A DNA stretch of 40,499 nt from Jimgerdemannia flammicorona (GCA_003990745.1 RBNI01000138.1:1-40499); one strand, 5' to 3'. Shown: positions 1 to 12,579, counted from the first letter of the stretch. Numbers and translations: made by a program. Notes: a model not told the origin generated them from the sequence alone.

Positions 1-148
1 TCTGCTCACATATCTCTTCCACTAGATAGTGACGATGCCCACCTTGCAGCCCCCATCACCACCCCATTAGCAGATCCATTACTAACTCCTCCCATCTTAC
101 TAGCTTCTCCTATATCCCTATCCATCGTCCCTCCTCAAAAACATAGAA

Positions 149-3100
149 TCAATGTCCAGTCAACCCCACCCACACTGCTATAACCCATCCTACAGTAAGC
201 CACCTATTGCCAACACCCCCCACAATTCTCAATGCCAAATCGTCCCAGTGACCTCTCTCTCCATCTGGCCTCCTTTTAACCCCAAGCCAATCCCCTATAG
301 CTATCCAAAAATCCCCCAACACCTCACACTCCCCCAGCCAATGTTCTGGCATTTGTACAAATCCCCCAACTTGCCCAACATTATAACACTCCTCACAGTC
401 CAGCTGACAACCATCCACCAGATGCCCAGCATGGAAGTTCAACATAACATTCCTCTGCAATATTCACTACCATACTACCCAGAACTTGGGAGGAAGCCAC
501 TGCCTCACCTCTGCACTCCAAGGCCAGATCCCTGCCCAGTCCCACTCCTCTCCAATCCTCACCGTCTGCCAACTACTTGGCCAAAGATCCTGGCCAATTT
601 GCCACTGACACTCTACTCCATCTCCAATGTCAAACTCAGTGAGTGAAACTCCCCCTAGAAGCAGACAGTCCCATTTCCACATAGCTGGACCCCATACCAC
701 CTCCCCCTCATTACCACGCTAGCACAGGCCTATTCTGTGTGCTCCATCGACCACTCCCCACCAGAAGCCCTTATATTGTAGCCGGCGACTTCCATTCAGA
801 CCCACCAAAGAGAGCAAATCCCCTGAGGACCCCCAGGGGAGACTCTCATCTCCCACACCTTCTTCATCAATGGTACCCAACCTCCACCCTGTAGCTCAAT
901 AGCCCTTCTCAACCACCAAGCTCGCAGGTAGTGTAGGCACTTAGGGAGATCAACAAGGCCCAGGCCTCCCCTAAGCACTGGCTCTACAAGGGTATCCCAA
1001 CTAATCTGGGCCCTTCTGCCCACCCAAATCCAATCCCTAGCCAGTTTCATCAACCTCTTCACCACCCAAGCAGGAAAGTCTAAGTGATATGCTATATACC
1101 ACAGCTTAGGGAACCAGTATACATTCAGAATCACCACCTGCCCTGCCAGGGAGATGTGACGACCCCCACAACTTTTTAGAGCCTCCCCCCAAATGTCCAC
1201 CCTCCTCTCTCACCATATCTGTGGCAGGACTGATCCATATACAGAGAGGAAGATACCTAGATACCGCACCACCTCTCCTATAAGAACAATTGTTCCAATG
1301 ACATCCCCTCCCACTAGCCCATTTCTCAGCACCATCGTTTCACACTTATGCCAGTTGAGCTTTGCTCCTGAGTATGCCTCATACCACTCTACTGTTTCCT
1401 GAAGGGCCTCTACATCTGCTACCAATCTAAGTTCAACTACCATATCATCTGCAAAGGCCCCCACCTTCCACACCACACCATACACAGAGAGCCCAGCCAC
1501 CCTCCTATGGATCCTATCCATCAGAGGTTCCAAGGAGAGTGCATACAGGATAGGGGACAGTGGATCCCCTTGAGGAACTCCTCTCTCCAAGGGGAATGCC
1601 AAACCCCTGTGACCATTACACATCAGTGCTGCTCTACTCCTCTCCAATAAACTCAACATAGAGGCCCTAAACTGTGGAGGAACACCAATTCTGTCCAGCA
1701 CCTCACCCAGCCAAACCCACCGAACATGGTCATAGGCCTTCTCCTGGTCCAAGGAAACCAGTCTGCCATCCAGTGCGCAGGCCCGGGCTCCTTCAATAAT
1801 GCCATGCACCCAGGCAGTTCCATCTCTGATGAGTCTACCTCCTACAAAGCCCCACTGTTCCTCACCCAGTACCTGCTGAGCAACCTTCTGTAGCCTCACA
1901 ACAATCACCTTAGTCACCAACTTCTGATCCATATCCAGAAGCATGATTGGCCTCCAGTTCTTCCAATATTCATGTCTGCTCTTATCTTTGTACAACAGGG
2001 CCACCAGCCCTAAGTCCTGTTCGCCAACCCACACTCCATTTAGAAGAACATAGTCACAGAGTGCAGCCATCTCTCTCAGCATTCCAGGAACTTTTGCCAT
2101 CTTCTTCCAGAAGTCCCATAGTAACCCATCTTCCTCTGGTGCTGTACCCAGCTTAGTTGCTGCCAGGACTCCTTGAATCTCCTCCTCCTGGACCGGCAAG
2201 ACTAAGTCCCCTAGAACCTCAACCACCAGCGGCTCCCACTCCTCCAGTGCATCACCAATCACCTCAGCATCAGTACCCCCTTCCTCCTCACTCCACAGAC
2301 CCCGCCAATTCTCCTTCAATACCCCCAGAATCTGCTGCATACCATGTACCAATTCTCCCTCAGCATCAAAGACCCCATCCCACTGATATCTCATCTGCCT
2401 GGCTTTGAGGAGCCTAGACAAATACCTAGTAGGCCTCTCTCCCTCCTCAAGCCCCTGCCACCTTAGTCTGGCCGCCATTCCTTGCAAATGAGTCTCTTCC
2501 TCCTCTCTCAACACCTGTTGCAATTCCACAACTTCCAATTTCGCCCTCGCTAATCTCCAATCCTCCACCTCATCAGTCGTAAGCAAATCCGCCCACTCCA
2601 ACTGCAATCCCCTCAGCCAATTGGAAGCATACCATAATCTCCTTCTCCTCTGTCTTCCTGCCTCTCTACCAGCCCCACCCCAATAGACCCTTGCAGCCTC
2701 CTTCAACCTCAACCAATGGACAGCCACCGACAAACCCTTCTGCCTCCAGAGTAGAACCTTTGTCTGGATGTCCTCTACCCATGAATCTCATAACCCCTTC
2801 TCAGCCAGCAGGGAGGAGTTAAGGCGCCAATGTCCAGGTCCATCTCCACTCCCCCCAAACTGCCCCTGTCCAAACAGTCCCCAGTGATCAGACCATGGGC
2901 ACCACACCACCTCCAAAGCCTTCAAGACATCAGCGCCCCAACATTCCGCTGTCAGAATCCAGTCAATCCTAGTCCCTAGGCTATTCACCTAGTGTGTGTA
3001 GACCCTGGAGTCACCCCACCACACTCAGCCCATATCCCCTAATAAGCTAAGGTTCTCCACCTCCTCCCACGCATCCAGACTGCCACTCCTCCCACCAGCA

Positions 3101-3564
3101 TTTCTCCCTCCATCAGTTCTATCTAGGCACAAATCTCAAACCATGTTAAAATCACCACCAAGGACATCAACCCCTTCCTCCAATAGAATGCCCTCCTCTA
3201 GCAGATCCTTAATCCATGCAATCCTCTCTCCCCTAGCTGCCAGACAATAACAAGAGCCCACTCTCACTGACTCCCACCCTGGCCAGTGCCATTCCCCCCA
3301 GACCAAGCAATCTCCCTAGCTCCTGATTCCCTCCAAATCGCCTCTACCCTTCTTTACCAGAATCGCCACCTTTCCAAACCAAGTAGTAGCTCCACTCCAT
3401 TCCCTAGTCCATTCTACCTGATCATCCTCATCCTCACACTGTACATCCTGCAATAGAAAGAGATCAGCCTCCAATCCCTTTAGCTATGTAAAAATATTCT
3501 TATGCCGCCCAGTTCCCTGATGACCATTCACATTGAGAGAGAAAATGTTAGTTGTACTGTTCAT
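149..3564 (-). pseudogene. LINE ORF2: AP-endonuclease, reverse transcriptase and C-terminal zinc-finger-like region, broken
   Basis: The start ATG is at 3564-3562. The same frame runs to 796 with stops at 3484-3486, 3316-3318, 3136-3138, 3025-3027, 2989-2991, 2788-2790 and 1210-1212. Endonuclease motifs: NVNGHQGTGR, GGDFNM, RIDWILT and SDHWG (Asn/Asp/His catalytic core). Reverse transcriptase motifs: NWRPI, LVSLDQEKAYDHV, GVPQGDPLSP and AFADDMV (catalytic Asp pair). The RT part (2733 to 1213) is open over about 507 codons. After 796 the homologous sequence continues in another frame (700 to 149) with CEEC...PEHWLGEC, matching the C-x2-C...H...C pattern of the zf-RVT domain. The protein would nick target DNA and reverse-transcribe element RNA; this copy cannot. 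Confidence 0.88.
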
Positions 3565-3595
3565 GAGGAATAATGTTAAAGATTGAGCCTCTCCT

Positions 3596-5626
3596 CTACA
3601 AATCTGCACCCAAGTCCTCCTGTACCAAATCTAAGATATGTTCTGTAGCCAGTTCCTTCTTCGCAGCTTCCTGCACCTCCAATCCCTCCAGAAGTTCAAC
3701 CATTGCCCCATCCTCTCTCTCCTCAAAGTCCTCCCGATACTCCCCACAGACCTCCTGCCAGAACTTCAACCTATGGCGTTCTGCCCAACAGTAGGCAGCC
3801 CTTTCACCAGCGACAACCATCAGCTCTGCCTTCCTCACCTCATCTACCTCATAACCCTCGTCTTCCAGGAGGATCACAAGAATCTCCATCTTCAGCACCT
3901 CCACTACTCCATCACCATGCAGAATCTGTGCCCAGTACTCCTCTGGCATGGCCCTTAGATCCACTTCCCCCAATACCTCAGCTGCAAGATTATCCATCAC
4001 ATTGCTCATCCACAGCAGATTCCCAATCTCCTTCCCTCCAGGGGTCCCCGGCTGCCCTGCATCCAGCATCGTAGTATGTATCAGCACCTACACTGGTATC
4101 CTCATTCCACTCCTCCTCTGGAACATCCACCAGCTCATCCTCACCAACTGCTACCACCTGCCTCCTTTCACCACATCCGGGACCCCAAAGGTAACTCGCT
4201 GAGCTACCTGCATCGGGACATCTTCGGCCACCCCTCGCCGCCCCACCGGGCCCCTCCTGACAAGTGGGGGGGGGGTGCTATCCGACTTCTCCTCCCAAAC
4301 CTCAAAAGTACCATCAGTATAGGGATCCTTGCCCAGTACCTTTACAGCCCATTCTTCTGTCACCACCACCTCCTTTCCTCCTTCACTAGCCCATACACTG
4401 GCTTTGACCTCTCCAGACTCTCCAGCCCTGTCTGCCTTCCTCTTCTCCCCTCCAGTCATACTCACCAAGAGCTCCCTCTGTCTCAAGTGCCCCTGGGCCC
4501 ACTCCCACTGCTTCTTGTCAGTGCGTATATGCTTCCCCTCTATAATCTCCAGGTGTGTCGACTCCTCAAAGAGCTTCCAGGCCATTGCCTGCCTTTCCAC
4601 CACACCACTCATCTCCTCCAATGCCTCCAGCAAATCCTCCTCCTCCTCCTCACTCCCCTTCACCCTCAACACCTTACAAATAAAAGCACCCCACATCAAC
4701 ACTGAGGGCCAGTCACCCACCTTCCCTGTGGCCTCCCTCCCTACTAGCCGAATCCTGACATCGACATCGCCTATCCTAATCTTTGTCCCCTCCCACATCT
4801 GAAAGCCAATATCCACCACATCCCCATACTCTGCCATCACCTCCTCTACTCTCCTCCTTATCTCCTCCCTCATCACTGTGGGCACCCCCTTCACCATCAG
4901 CTATATCACCCTGGGGTCCCACCACAAACAGCGCACCATAGGGACTACTACCTCCCCAACAGCCACTCCAGCTCTCAGCACCTCTTCCAGTGAGCCCGCC
5001 TCCTCAAAGCCCACCTCCACTCCCTCCAGACCCTTCAGGAATTTCACTGAGGCCGCCCCAGCCACCTGCTTCAAAATAAGCCCCAGGACCATCCTCGCCG
5101 TCACCACTAAGCCCCAGAAGCACAATGTAGCCACAAACTCTGAGATTGACTTCTTGAGTAATGGAGCCACTGCTAGTCCCATCATACTATCCACCAGATC
5201 CCCCTTCCGCATCGGGAACCCCTGCCCCCCCTGGCCATCAGCTGTCACATCTCTTTTTTTTTCTTAATTACCTGTCACACTTCCATCAGCAGTCTCCCCC
5301 CCAGCCACCATACCTCCAGCACCTATGCTCACCTCCTCTACCTGAGTACCTCCCCCCCTCCCTAAGCTTACCTTGCTCTTCCCTACAGCAGCACCAGCCC
5401 TCGACCCAGCCGGCCACCCACTCCCCTTCACCTTATCCGCAAAACTTGGGGGGCCAGGCCTCCCCTCACCACTACCAGCCACCAGCCCACTTCCAGAACC
5501 CTTGCCACCCTGCGCCCCTCCAAAGGCCCCCATCCCCAGGCCATACCCCCTCCCGACCCACTGTCAGCCGAAAGCCCCAGGTCTACCTGACCCAGCATGT
5601 CCATCAGAACTCTTGCTTAATGACAT
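3596..5626 (-). pseudogene. LINE ORF1 (nucleic-acid-binding protein of the element), with in-frame stops
   Basis: One continuous frame of 677 codons starts at the ATG at 5626-5624. Internal stops occur near 5566 (TGA), 5264 (TAA), 4901 (TAG), 4151 (TAG) and just upstream of 4087 (TAG); the terminal TAG is at 3596-3598. The segments between stops keep the same frame, so the breaks are point mutations. The N-terminus is Gly/Ser/Pro-rich and carries PPSFADKV, which resembles the conserved SFADVV-like motif of LINE ORF1 proteins. The rest is acidic and Leu/Val/Glu-rich; I see no CCHC zinc knuckle. In such elements ORF1 binds the element RNA in the ribonucleoprotein. It ends 31 bases before the ORF2 ATG. 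Confidence 0.75.
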
Positions 5627-5640
5627 TTTGATAATACCTT

Positions 5641-6384
5641 TCCTCTGCTTTGTGTTGAAAAGCTGTTGCTTGAAGTTTGTATAATGTGAATTGTACTGGA
5701 GAAAGGTGTCATTGCAGATTCGCTCACTAAAGCCCTTCCAAAGCTGAAGTTCGAGCTATGTACAGAAGGAATGGGTCTTTCTAGTTGAGTATGGAACACT
5801 TTTCAGGCTATCAAAAGTCTCTCATACTACATTCTACATTCTACATCCACATATATTGGTTACATCCTTCACCTACAAGTGGATAACATTACATTACACT
5901 TCTGCAAATATTTCAGGTATATTTCGGAACACTTTTTCAACCCATGAAAATTCAGTGTTTTCGGTTACATGTAATTCTAGTTCTTTTTTTTGCATGCATT
6001 ATGCATTGCTTTTTATTCTAGTTTGCATTCCATTTTTTTTTAGGTATATCTCATATTCTTTTTTTTATACATATATATATCTTGTTGAGTGGGAGTGTTG
6101 GGATGGCAACTCGATATATCTATCACCACATGATCAGTGATTTCATCAATCTGACATCATCCATCAGTAATGCATGAATACATGCTCTACGCGAATTCAA
6201 TAAAAATGCCCCTCTTTCCAACAGATTCAAATTGATTCAATTTATTTGAGAGCACTAGTAGTACTATCTTATATTAAAGTAAGTTTAGTAAAGTTATAAT
6301 GATAAAGCTGAAACAAGTGGGAAAAAGAGAGAAACCTCAAAATGAATACCTTATCTTTATCACTCTGTTAATTTTCCTAATAAT

Positions 6385-6447
<63 letters not shown>

Positions 6448-6623
6448 GCTACTATTTTTCTATTTTTAAAAAGATGCTAATGACCCTGATGTAGATAGAA
6501 TGTTCAAATTTTGCTATATTATACTAAGAAATACTATCTTCTATATTAAGTGTTATTTAATTGATACTATTAAAGAAATAAATTGATTATATATTAGACA
6601 AATAGCTTATATATAGTCACTAA
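5641..6623. other. AT-rich intergenic sequence with a 55-T homopolymer; no gene seen
   Basis: There are only short low-complexity open frames. A run of 55 T occupies 6388-6442. A hAT-like terminus ending GAGAGCACTA occurs at 6257. No coding signature was recognised on either strand. Confidence 0.6.
6388..6442. repeat. Poly(T) homopolymer, 55 nt
   Basis: There are 55 uninterrupted T on the plus strand. It may be the poly(A) tail of a minus-strand retroinsertion whose body lies to the right, or a simple expansion. No retroelement body could be recognised next to it. The run length may also be affected by sequencing. Confidence 0.9.
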
Positions 6624-7548
6624 TAGTGCTCCAAATGAATGCAATTTATCTGGATGAGATTCAATTCAGATTCATCATGTGATGGATTTGAATCAACTAA
6701 GATTAATCTTGTAATCTGATCTGAATTAATTATATGAAATCTTTTGGTAATATTACTCTTTCTTTTGTTTATTTTTTGCTCTATGTTTTTTTTCTGCCAT
6801 GCTTTGGTAATATCACTCTTTCTTTTGTTTTTTATTTGTTCTTTTTCTTTGTTCTTTTTCTTTATTCTTTTTCTTTCCTACTCTATTATGAGCAAACAAA
6901 ACAGCAGTCCTTAATTGTATATTGGTCAGTCTATTTATTTTTTTACCCTATAATGATTGTCAAAAGAGAGAGTATTCAAGATGGAAACACACTTTCTGTT
7001 GACAATATTAGATTCTTTCTCATATGGGTAGTATACAAGCTACTTATAGAGAACCAAAGAGACAACAGTGGTAGTAATAGTGATAGTGATGGTGGGGATG
7101 AGGGAGAATTCTGACAATAACTCACAGCAGTCCTTCAGACCTCAGAATTCACAAACCTCATAGTTATGTATGTAGTAGCCTTTTTGGAGTAGCCAATAGT
7201 AGCTGTAGGTTGCTCTTTTCTACTATTATTTGTTTAAATTTCCTCAGTATGACTCAATTTACCTTGTGCTTTTCTTAGGTTCTATAGCTCTATAGTGAGA
7301 TCTGTCAACTTTATTCACAATATCTGATCAAGATGAAGAAAGTCTGGTAGACATTACAAGGTATGTCTTTAGTGACTAAGCTATTGAGTCAATGCATTTT
7401 GTGATAGAGATCTCAAAAGGAATAGAAGCAGCCTTTACATATAAGTAATCTTATATAACTTGTGCAACTCATTGATATGCAACTTACTCACTCACACTCT
7501 TTTTCTGAAATACCCATCTCTGTGTTTTATTTAACTTTATTTTTATAT
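6624..7548. other. AT-rich intergenic sequence beginning with a hAT-like terminus; no supported gene
   Basis: It starts TAGTGCTCCAAATG, like other hAT-type ends in this window, followed by subterminal GATTCAATT-like words. The 6734-7114 open frame is low-complexity Phe/Leu/Tyr from T-rich DNA, contains a duplicated segment (the word GGTAATATCACTCTTTC and a near copy), and ends Ser/Asp/Gly/Glu-rich. I do not regard it as a gene. Confidence 0.5.
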
Positions 7549-7960
7549 AGTGTGATGAACCAGGACATACCACCTGAATTATACCTTAGCCAGATGACGC
7601 GAACAATTAGCCAGATGATATGAACACCCAGCATAGTAACCAGCAACCATTGCTGTAGAAACTGTATAAATAGCCAGACTACCAGATAAGGTATATCTGT
7701 GCAGGACCCACACACCTGTGCTGGACCTGCACACTTGTGCTGAACCTGCACAACTTGCCATAGATAGCAAATCTATAGTTAGCTATATAGTAACTGGATA
7801 GCAACCAACTTGTATAAATTACCCCAGAGACAAGAGTGAATAAACCTCAGTTCCGAAATACAAAGCAAAAGACAAGTCTGCCTACTACACTTTGAGAGAT
7901 ATGCCTGCTAAAAGCCACTTGATCCTAAAAGAATTAGATTGCAACACTTAGGAGAAACAC
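7549..7960 (+). repeat. LTR-like module (possible solo LTR or leader of a decayed LTR element)
   Basis: It begins TGTGATGAACC and contains short tandem repeats of a CTGCACACYTGTGCTG-type word (about 7705-7750). It has two TATA-like boxes (TATAAATAGCC near 7665, TATAAATTACC near 7814) and an AATAAA-type signal (GAATAAACC near 7838), the usual order of U3, TATA and polyadenylation signal in an LTR. I could not find a second copy, a target duplication or a convincing primer-binding site, so both the 3' boundary and the identity are uncertain. Confidence 0.35.
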
Positions 7961-8219
7961 CTGCTCTACAGCTACTACTAGGAGATTGTGAGCTTTGCCC
8001 CTTTCCCACTCTGGTCCACTTTCCGATACAAAGAACAAGTCCATTTTCAAAAGAAGTCCACTACATTTTGGTTCGCTTGCCAGATAAGCCTGAAGACTTT
8101 CGCCCTTCCGCCGCATTTCCCGAGAGCCCGCCTTTCTTGCCACAAGCCAGTTTCTGATGTAACTTTGCAGTAGAGCCAGTCTAATAATGCAACTCTGCGC
8201 AAATGAAGCCAGTCTCGAC

Positions 8220-8770
8220 GTAACTTGCCAAAACCTGAGTTTATATTCCCAGAAGAGCCCAATCCGAAAGAACTTGCGTCATCCGACATTTCCAAGTTAT
8301 CCGCCGTATTCCCAGTCAAAGCCGCCGATTCAGGAAGAATCCGCATCATCTGAGTAGTATTCCCAGTTGAAGCCGAATTCGCGCCACCCGAGTTATTATT
8401 CCCAGAAGAGCCCGATTCGCGAAATCCGAGTTATTAGTTTGTTCCCAGTGAGCCTGATTTAGGAAGAATCCGCCACCAGTATTATTCCCAGTAAGCCGCC
8501 GATTCAGGAGGAATCTGCACCATCCACTATTCCCAGTAAATCCGCATCCAAATCGAGAAGTTCGCCAAAGATCGTCACACCGAGATCACATACTTTTAGA
8601 AACAACATCGTCATGCAGAATTCGCATAAGGAAACTGCCAAATTGCCAGATTGTTACACATAAGGAACCCGCCGCGCTACACAAGAGATCGTCATGCTAC
8701 ACAAGATCGTCACCATACACAAATCGCCGCTACACCCAGAGAACCATCCCAATAAGGAAATCACCAGAAT
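8220..8770. repeat. Degenerate tandem repeats of GC-richer sequence
   Basis: Two word families recur: ATTCCCAGWAGAGCC with GCCGATTCAGGARGAATCCGC variants (about 8230-8540), and AAGATCGTCAYGCTACAC variants (about 8570-8720). Base composition is clearly higher in GC than the surrounding DNA. Open frames through this block are interrupted and not convincing. It may be the internal non-coding part of a decayed retroelement linked to the LTR-like module just upstream. Confidence 0.45.
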
Positions 8771-8949
8771 CGCTTGCAGATATCCAGCCTTGACTATTAT
8801 ACCACTAAACACCAACAAGGACCTCAGGAATCTTAGAACATTTTGTTGCTTTTTGATAAAGTAACTAGGGGCTCAAGCCAAACTACATCAACTCCCAACC
8901 TTGTAATTTGCCTCCATTGAGCCGGACAAGTTACAATAGTCTTCTCTAA

Positions 8950-9155
8950 AAATACCCATATAATATCTGTATATAATCTATCTATATACAACCTATCTAC
9001 ATACAATCTATCAGTATATAACTCATCTATACAAAATCTGTTTGTACAAAATTTATTTATATAAAACCTGTCTACATGAAACCTGTCTACATGTAATCTA
9101 TCTATATATAATCTATATATATGTAATCTATCTACATATAACCCATCTGCATATA
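8950..9155. repeat. Minisatellite, about 16-bp unit (CTATCTACATATAAYC-like)
   Basis: Roughly 12 imperfect consecutive copies of a word like ATCTATCTACATATAA, in variants with TATAC, CATGA and TACAA. The Tyr/Ile/His-rich open frame in this stretch is produced by the repeat. Confidence 0.75.
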
Positions 9156-9299
9156 TCTTGGTCCCTCAGATCAGAGCTCAGTTCTATTGGAAAGGAGAGT
9201 TCAAAGTTACCCAAGTTCAACCACATCCAACATCTGATTAAATAGAGAAATTCAAGAGCAAGATATTCAGTATGAGTAGTACTAGTATCATCATCAAGG

Positions 9300-9530
9300 C
9301 TTAGAGGTCTATATTTAAATTAGAGCCAATTGTTCTCAACCAAGAGATCTATTGGCCAGCAGGAATATTCAATGATGAAAAGAACTATATTATTATTAAC
9401 AATTATAGAGAGGTGGTTGCAATAGTGGTAAGAAACCTCTATCATGATGAGCTTCACTATCACATCAATTAGGTTTATGAAGATTGCATCAAATATCAGA
9501 TAGCAGGAAAGAGAGGGCAAAAAAAGCAAA
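9300..9530 (+). pseudogene. Unassigned coding fossil, about 75 codons
   Basis: One plus-strand frame reads as protein-like sequence containing EPIVLNQEIYWPAGIF and YHDELHYHIN, with a single TAG before VYEDCIKYQIAGKRG. Its composition differs from the AT-driven Phe/Ile/Asn runs around it, so it is probably a relic of a transposon or gene. I cannot assign a family. Confidence 0.3.
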
Positions 9531-10679
9531 GAGGGGGGGTTTGGATGAGAATTGGGTATACTGCAATACTAGCAAAGAGAGAGTTCTAGAGTTCTGAAAT
9601 CTCCTATACTCATCTCTCTTTTTTTTTTTATTTCCTCTTTAGATAATTATTCTCTTTACTAACATACTCTTTTTGATACAATTCTAGAGATATACAAGAT
9701 TCTGTACCCCTACCAGAATTTTAGAAGTACTATTAAAGAGCAAACTGCATGTGAGCACAACATGGCCTGTATAGTGATAGTAGCTATAATCTGGGATTCT
9801 TTGAGCAGATTGGTAGAGTATATGGTAGATCAGTTTAATGGTGATCTCAGTATAGCTATATATATATTCTTAGTGCAATTTAGTATGCCATATGAGGTGA
9901 GGAGCTCCACTTTTTTAGTACTACAGCCCAGGGGATTTCTGCAGCCTGGGGAGTTTCTGCAGCCCAGAGGGTTTCTGTAGCCAGGGAGTTTCTGCCTCTC
10001 TGTATGCAAAAAGGACTGATCAAATATTATCCATTTTGGCAGGATTCTAAGCTAGAACTCCTGGGGCTAGATCAAGAGCAGGTATCTATCAGTACAGCCT
10101 AGCAGTATGAGGTTCTGGGCTAAGAGTTCACTCAACTATATACTTATGTCATATTAGAATACATCAGGTATAATATTTCTCTACCCACACATACAGACAA
10201 CAATATAATCTCAGTAATGTTTTATGTTCTGGAAAGAAGAGCCCAACTTGAGAGGACAGTGGTGGAGTCTAGTATAATCTCACCTATAGTTTTGGGGTCT
10301 CATTTGTGACCAACATAGTTATCCTATTCTAAATACATAACTATATTAATACCATTACCTTCAAGGAGAGCTTGGAGACAATAGTTGTTATACTCACAAT
10401 GGATAATAGACTCATCAAGGCCTGAGACTGGCAGGTGGAGCAGTTTTTGTAAGTATTAGGCAATCTTTTATGAGAGTTTGGCAGTCATTTTGTTTGAGTT
10501 GAGCAGTCTTTTATATGGGATTGGGCTGACAGCTAGGCACCTCTTTCTGTAGCACTAGTTTAGCCATTATGCTAAACCCTACTAGCCCCTTGGCCCTGCT
10601 CTGTAGTACTACTGGTATGGTACTGCAATATAGAACCAGGGTATCCATAAGGTAATGGGGCCCAAATATGTAGTAGACT
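9531..10679. other. AT-rich sequence without a supported gene
   Basis: It contains a short direct repeat at 9923-9990 (GGGGATTTCTGCAGCC and variants, about four copies of roughly 20 bp) and fragmented open frames such as 9762-9980, whose C-terminal Leu/Gln/Pro/Arg repeat comes from that repeat. No family was recognised. Confidence 0.5.
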
Positions 10680-10680
10680 T

Positions 10681-10780
10681 TGATCACCAGAAGTACCCTC
10701 TGACTACCAGAAATACCCTCTGACTGCTGGAAGTACCCTCTAATTACCAGAAGCACCCTCTGATCACCAGAAGCACTCTC
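10681..10780. repeat. Five-copy 20-bp minisatellite
   Basis: Five consecutive exact-length 20-mers, 10681-10700 through 10761-10780, follow the consensus TGAYYACCAGAAGYACCCTC with one to four changes per copy. There is no coding context. Confidence 0.9.
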
Positions 10781-10809
10781 TGACCTGGACTCAGACTCCT
10801 TGGTAGCTT

Positions 10810-11370
10810 AGGATTGCTCTTTTACTACTGGTAGAAAGCTGCAAGTTTTGTGCACTCCCTCCATCAACTCCACTGACCCCCTGGACTGGACACAGGCTAC
10901 TTGGAGATACCTCATACTGCTGACAGAGGGCTACAAATTTTACATACTCTCTTTACCAATCCCACCTCTCTGCCAGCTCTGCTGGCACTCCTGTCCCAGA
11001 TATTAGTAGCTTGGGGCTACTCCTTACTGTCAGCAGAGGGCCACAAACTTTGTACACTTCCTCTGCCAATCCTCTAGCCCAGATATGGACTGCTTGGAGT
11101 TTTCCCTTACTGCTAGCAGAGGGCTGCAAATTTTACATACTCTCTCCACCTTCTCTGCCCTCTCTGCCAACCCTCTCTATCACAGATACTTGTAGCTTGG
11201 GACTGTCTCTTACTGCTGGTAGAGGGCTGCAAATTTTGCATACTCCCTCCACTGACTCCATCCACTAATCTGGATACTAACAGTATAGGGCTACTCCTTG
11301 CTGCTGGTAGAGAGCTGCAAATTTTGCACACTCTCTCTACTGCTACCAACTCTACTGACTACTGCTCCAC
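10810..11370. repeat. Six-copy degenerate satellite, about 83-110 bp unit
   Basis: The conserved core GCTGCAAATTTTGCATACTC (and variants) starts at about 10838, 10930, 11040, 11123, 11226 and 11314. It is usually preceded by CTTACTGCTGGTAGAGG and followed by CTCCA-rich spacer, so spacing varies from 83 to 110 bp. The short open frames on both strands here follow from the repeat and are not genes. Confidence 0.85.
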
Positions 11371-11524
11371 TCAGGTTATAAACTCTGAGCCAAGTCTCTC
11401 TTTTTTTTTTCCTTTTTTTTTAAAAAATAATTAAATACTCCACAAGGCCAAATAACTTATCTGTGAACCTCAGAACCTACTGAATTTTAGCAGCTCATAT
11501 CCCACTAAGATTTTAAGTATATAT

Positions 11525-12530
11525 ATATCTAGATTATCTTAGTATTTAGTACATACCTCTTAGGAGTAATGAGATCTATCCCACCTGAGAACACCTACTC
11601 AACAAGAGTACTGGTGATAGGAATCACTAGGTAGTCCCAAGTCATACCATATAGGCTGAGAAAGTCTATTTGACATAGCTGTAGCTATATGCTCTGATAG
11701 GTAGAGCAGAGGTTAGAATAGTGGTTAGATTGGTAGATTAAATTAGCTCAATGCAACCAACCACCTGACAACCAACCTTCTACCAGTTGAGTACCTCTAT
11801 GCCCTTTAGTAGGATTATGTGGTCACTGATAAGATAAATGGTAAGTTTATTTATTGACAACAGCTTTTCTACTGATAGCTCTCTCTTTCTCTTTTTGCTG
11901 TAGTAAATATGAGATAGGAGAGATCTCTTGGTATATTTGTCTAGACTTTGGCCAGAACCTTGCAGTGGTGCATAGTTTTTTCAGTATGTTTTGATTATAG
12001 TCTGCTTGACTCTCTCAATATAGTACTGCTCCTAGCACTGTTCAGAAAAAGAGAGTGAGTTTTGTAAAGATTTCTCTATTTTGAAAGAGATAATGGCCAC
12101 ATGCTAATATACTTGTACTGATTGAGTATATGGTGGTATCTGTTTTGGAGTAGTATTTTCTGAGCTTGCTTAAAGTAACCTCTACAGTATCTCTCTGATC
12201 CAGGCTTAACTATAAATCACCACAACTCTCTATCTATCCTCAAGCTTATCCTCTAGCTGATCAATTAAAAGGTTATATACTATTATTGCAGAGCTTATTT
12301 TTGGAGTGGTTTGTTTGACTATATCCTTCATACAATTATCAAAATACTGACAGTAAGATGTTATATTGTGCAGAGGTAGATAAAATGAGTGTGGGGCCAG
12401 AGCAATTACTACTTATTTCTAAAACTCTGATAATATTTCTAAGTACATCCCACTTGCTTTCATCTATAGCCTCACTCTGCATTTCTCTGTAGGCAGCAAC
12501 CATTGAATCTATCAGCTTTGTTTGATTTGT

Positions 12531-12579
<49 letters not shown>

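Larger units (their letters stand above)
1..5640 (-). mobile_element. Decayed two-ORF non-LTR retrotransposon (LINE, Tad/L1-like)
   Basis: On the minus strand there are two consecutive reading frames, ORF1 (5626 to 3596) and ORF2 (3564 to about 796, with a frameshifted tail to about 149). They carry an ORF1-type SFADKV motif, an AP-endonuclease, a reverse transcriptase and a C-terminal CCHC-like region, which is the domain order of fungal Tad/L1-type LINEs. The 3' end and poly(A) tail lie beyond the left edge, and the 5' end is set only by the first ORF1 ATG. At least a dozen in-frame stops plus one frameshift show it is dead. It is much more GC-rich than the flank to its right. The clade assignment is inference from domain order. 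Confidence 0.88.

Noticed and set aside
1193..5684. Many plus-strand Pro/Ser/His-rich open frames over the LINE
   Set aside because: They are the complement of GC-skewed LINE coding sequence; all recognisable motifs (RT, endonuclease) are on the minus strand.
6734..7114. 126-codon plus-strand open frame, possible membrane protein
   Set aside because: Its hydrophobic part is T-rich low complexity containing a direct duplication, with no splice or codon support and no recognisable family.
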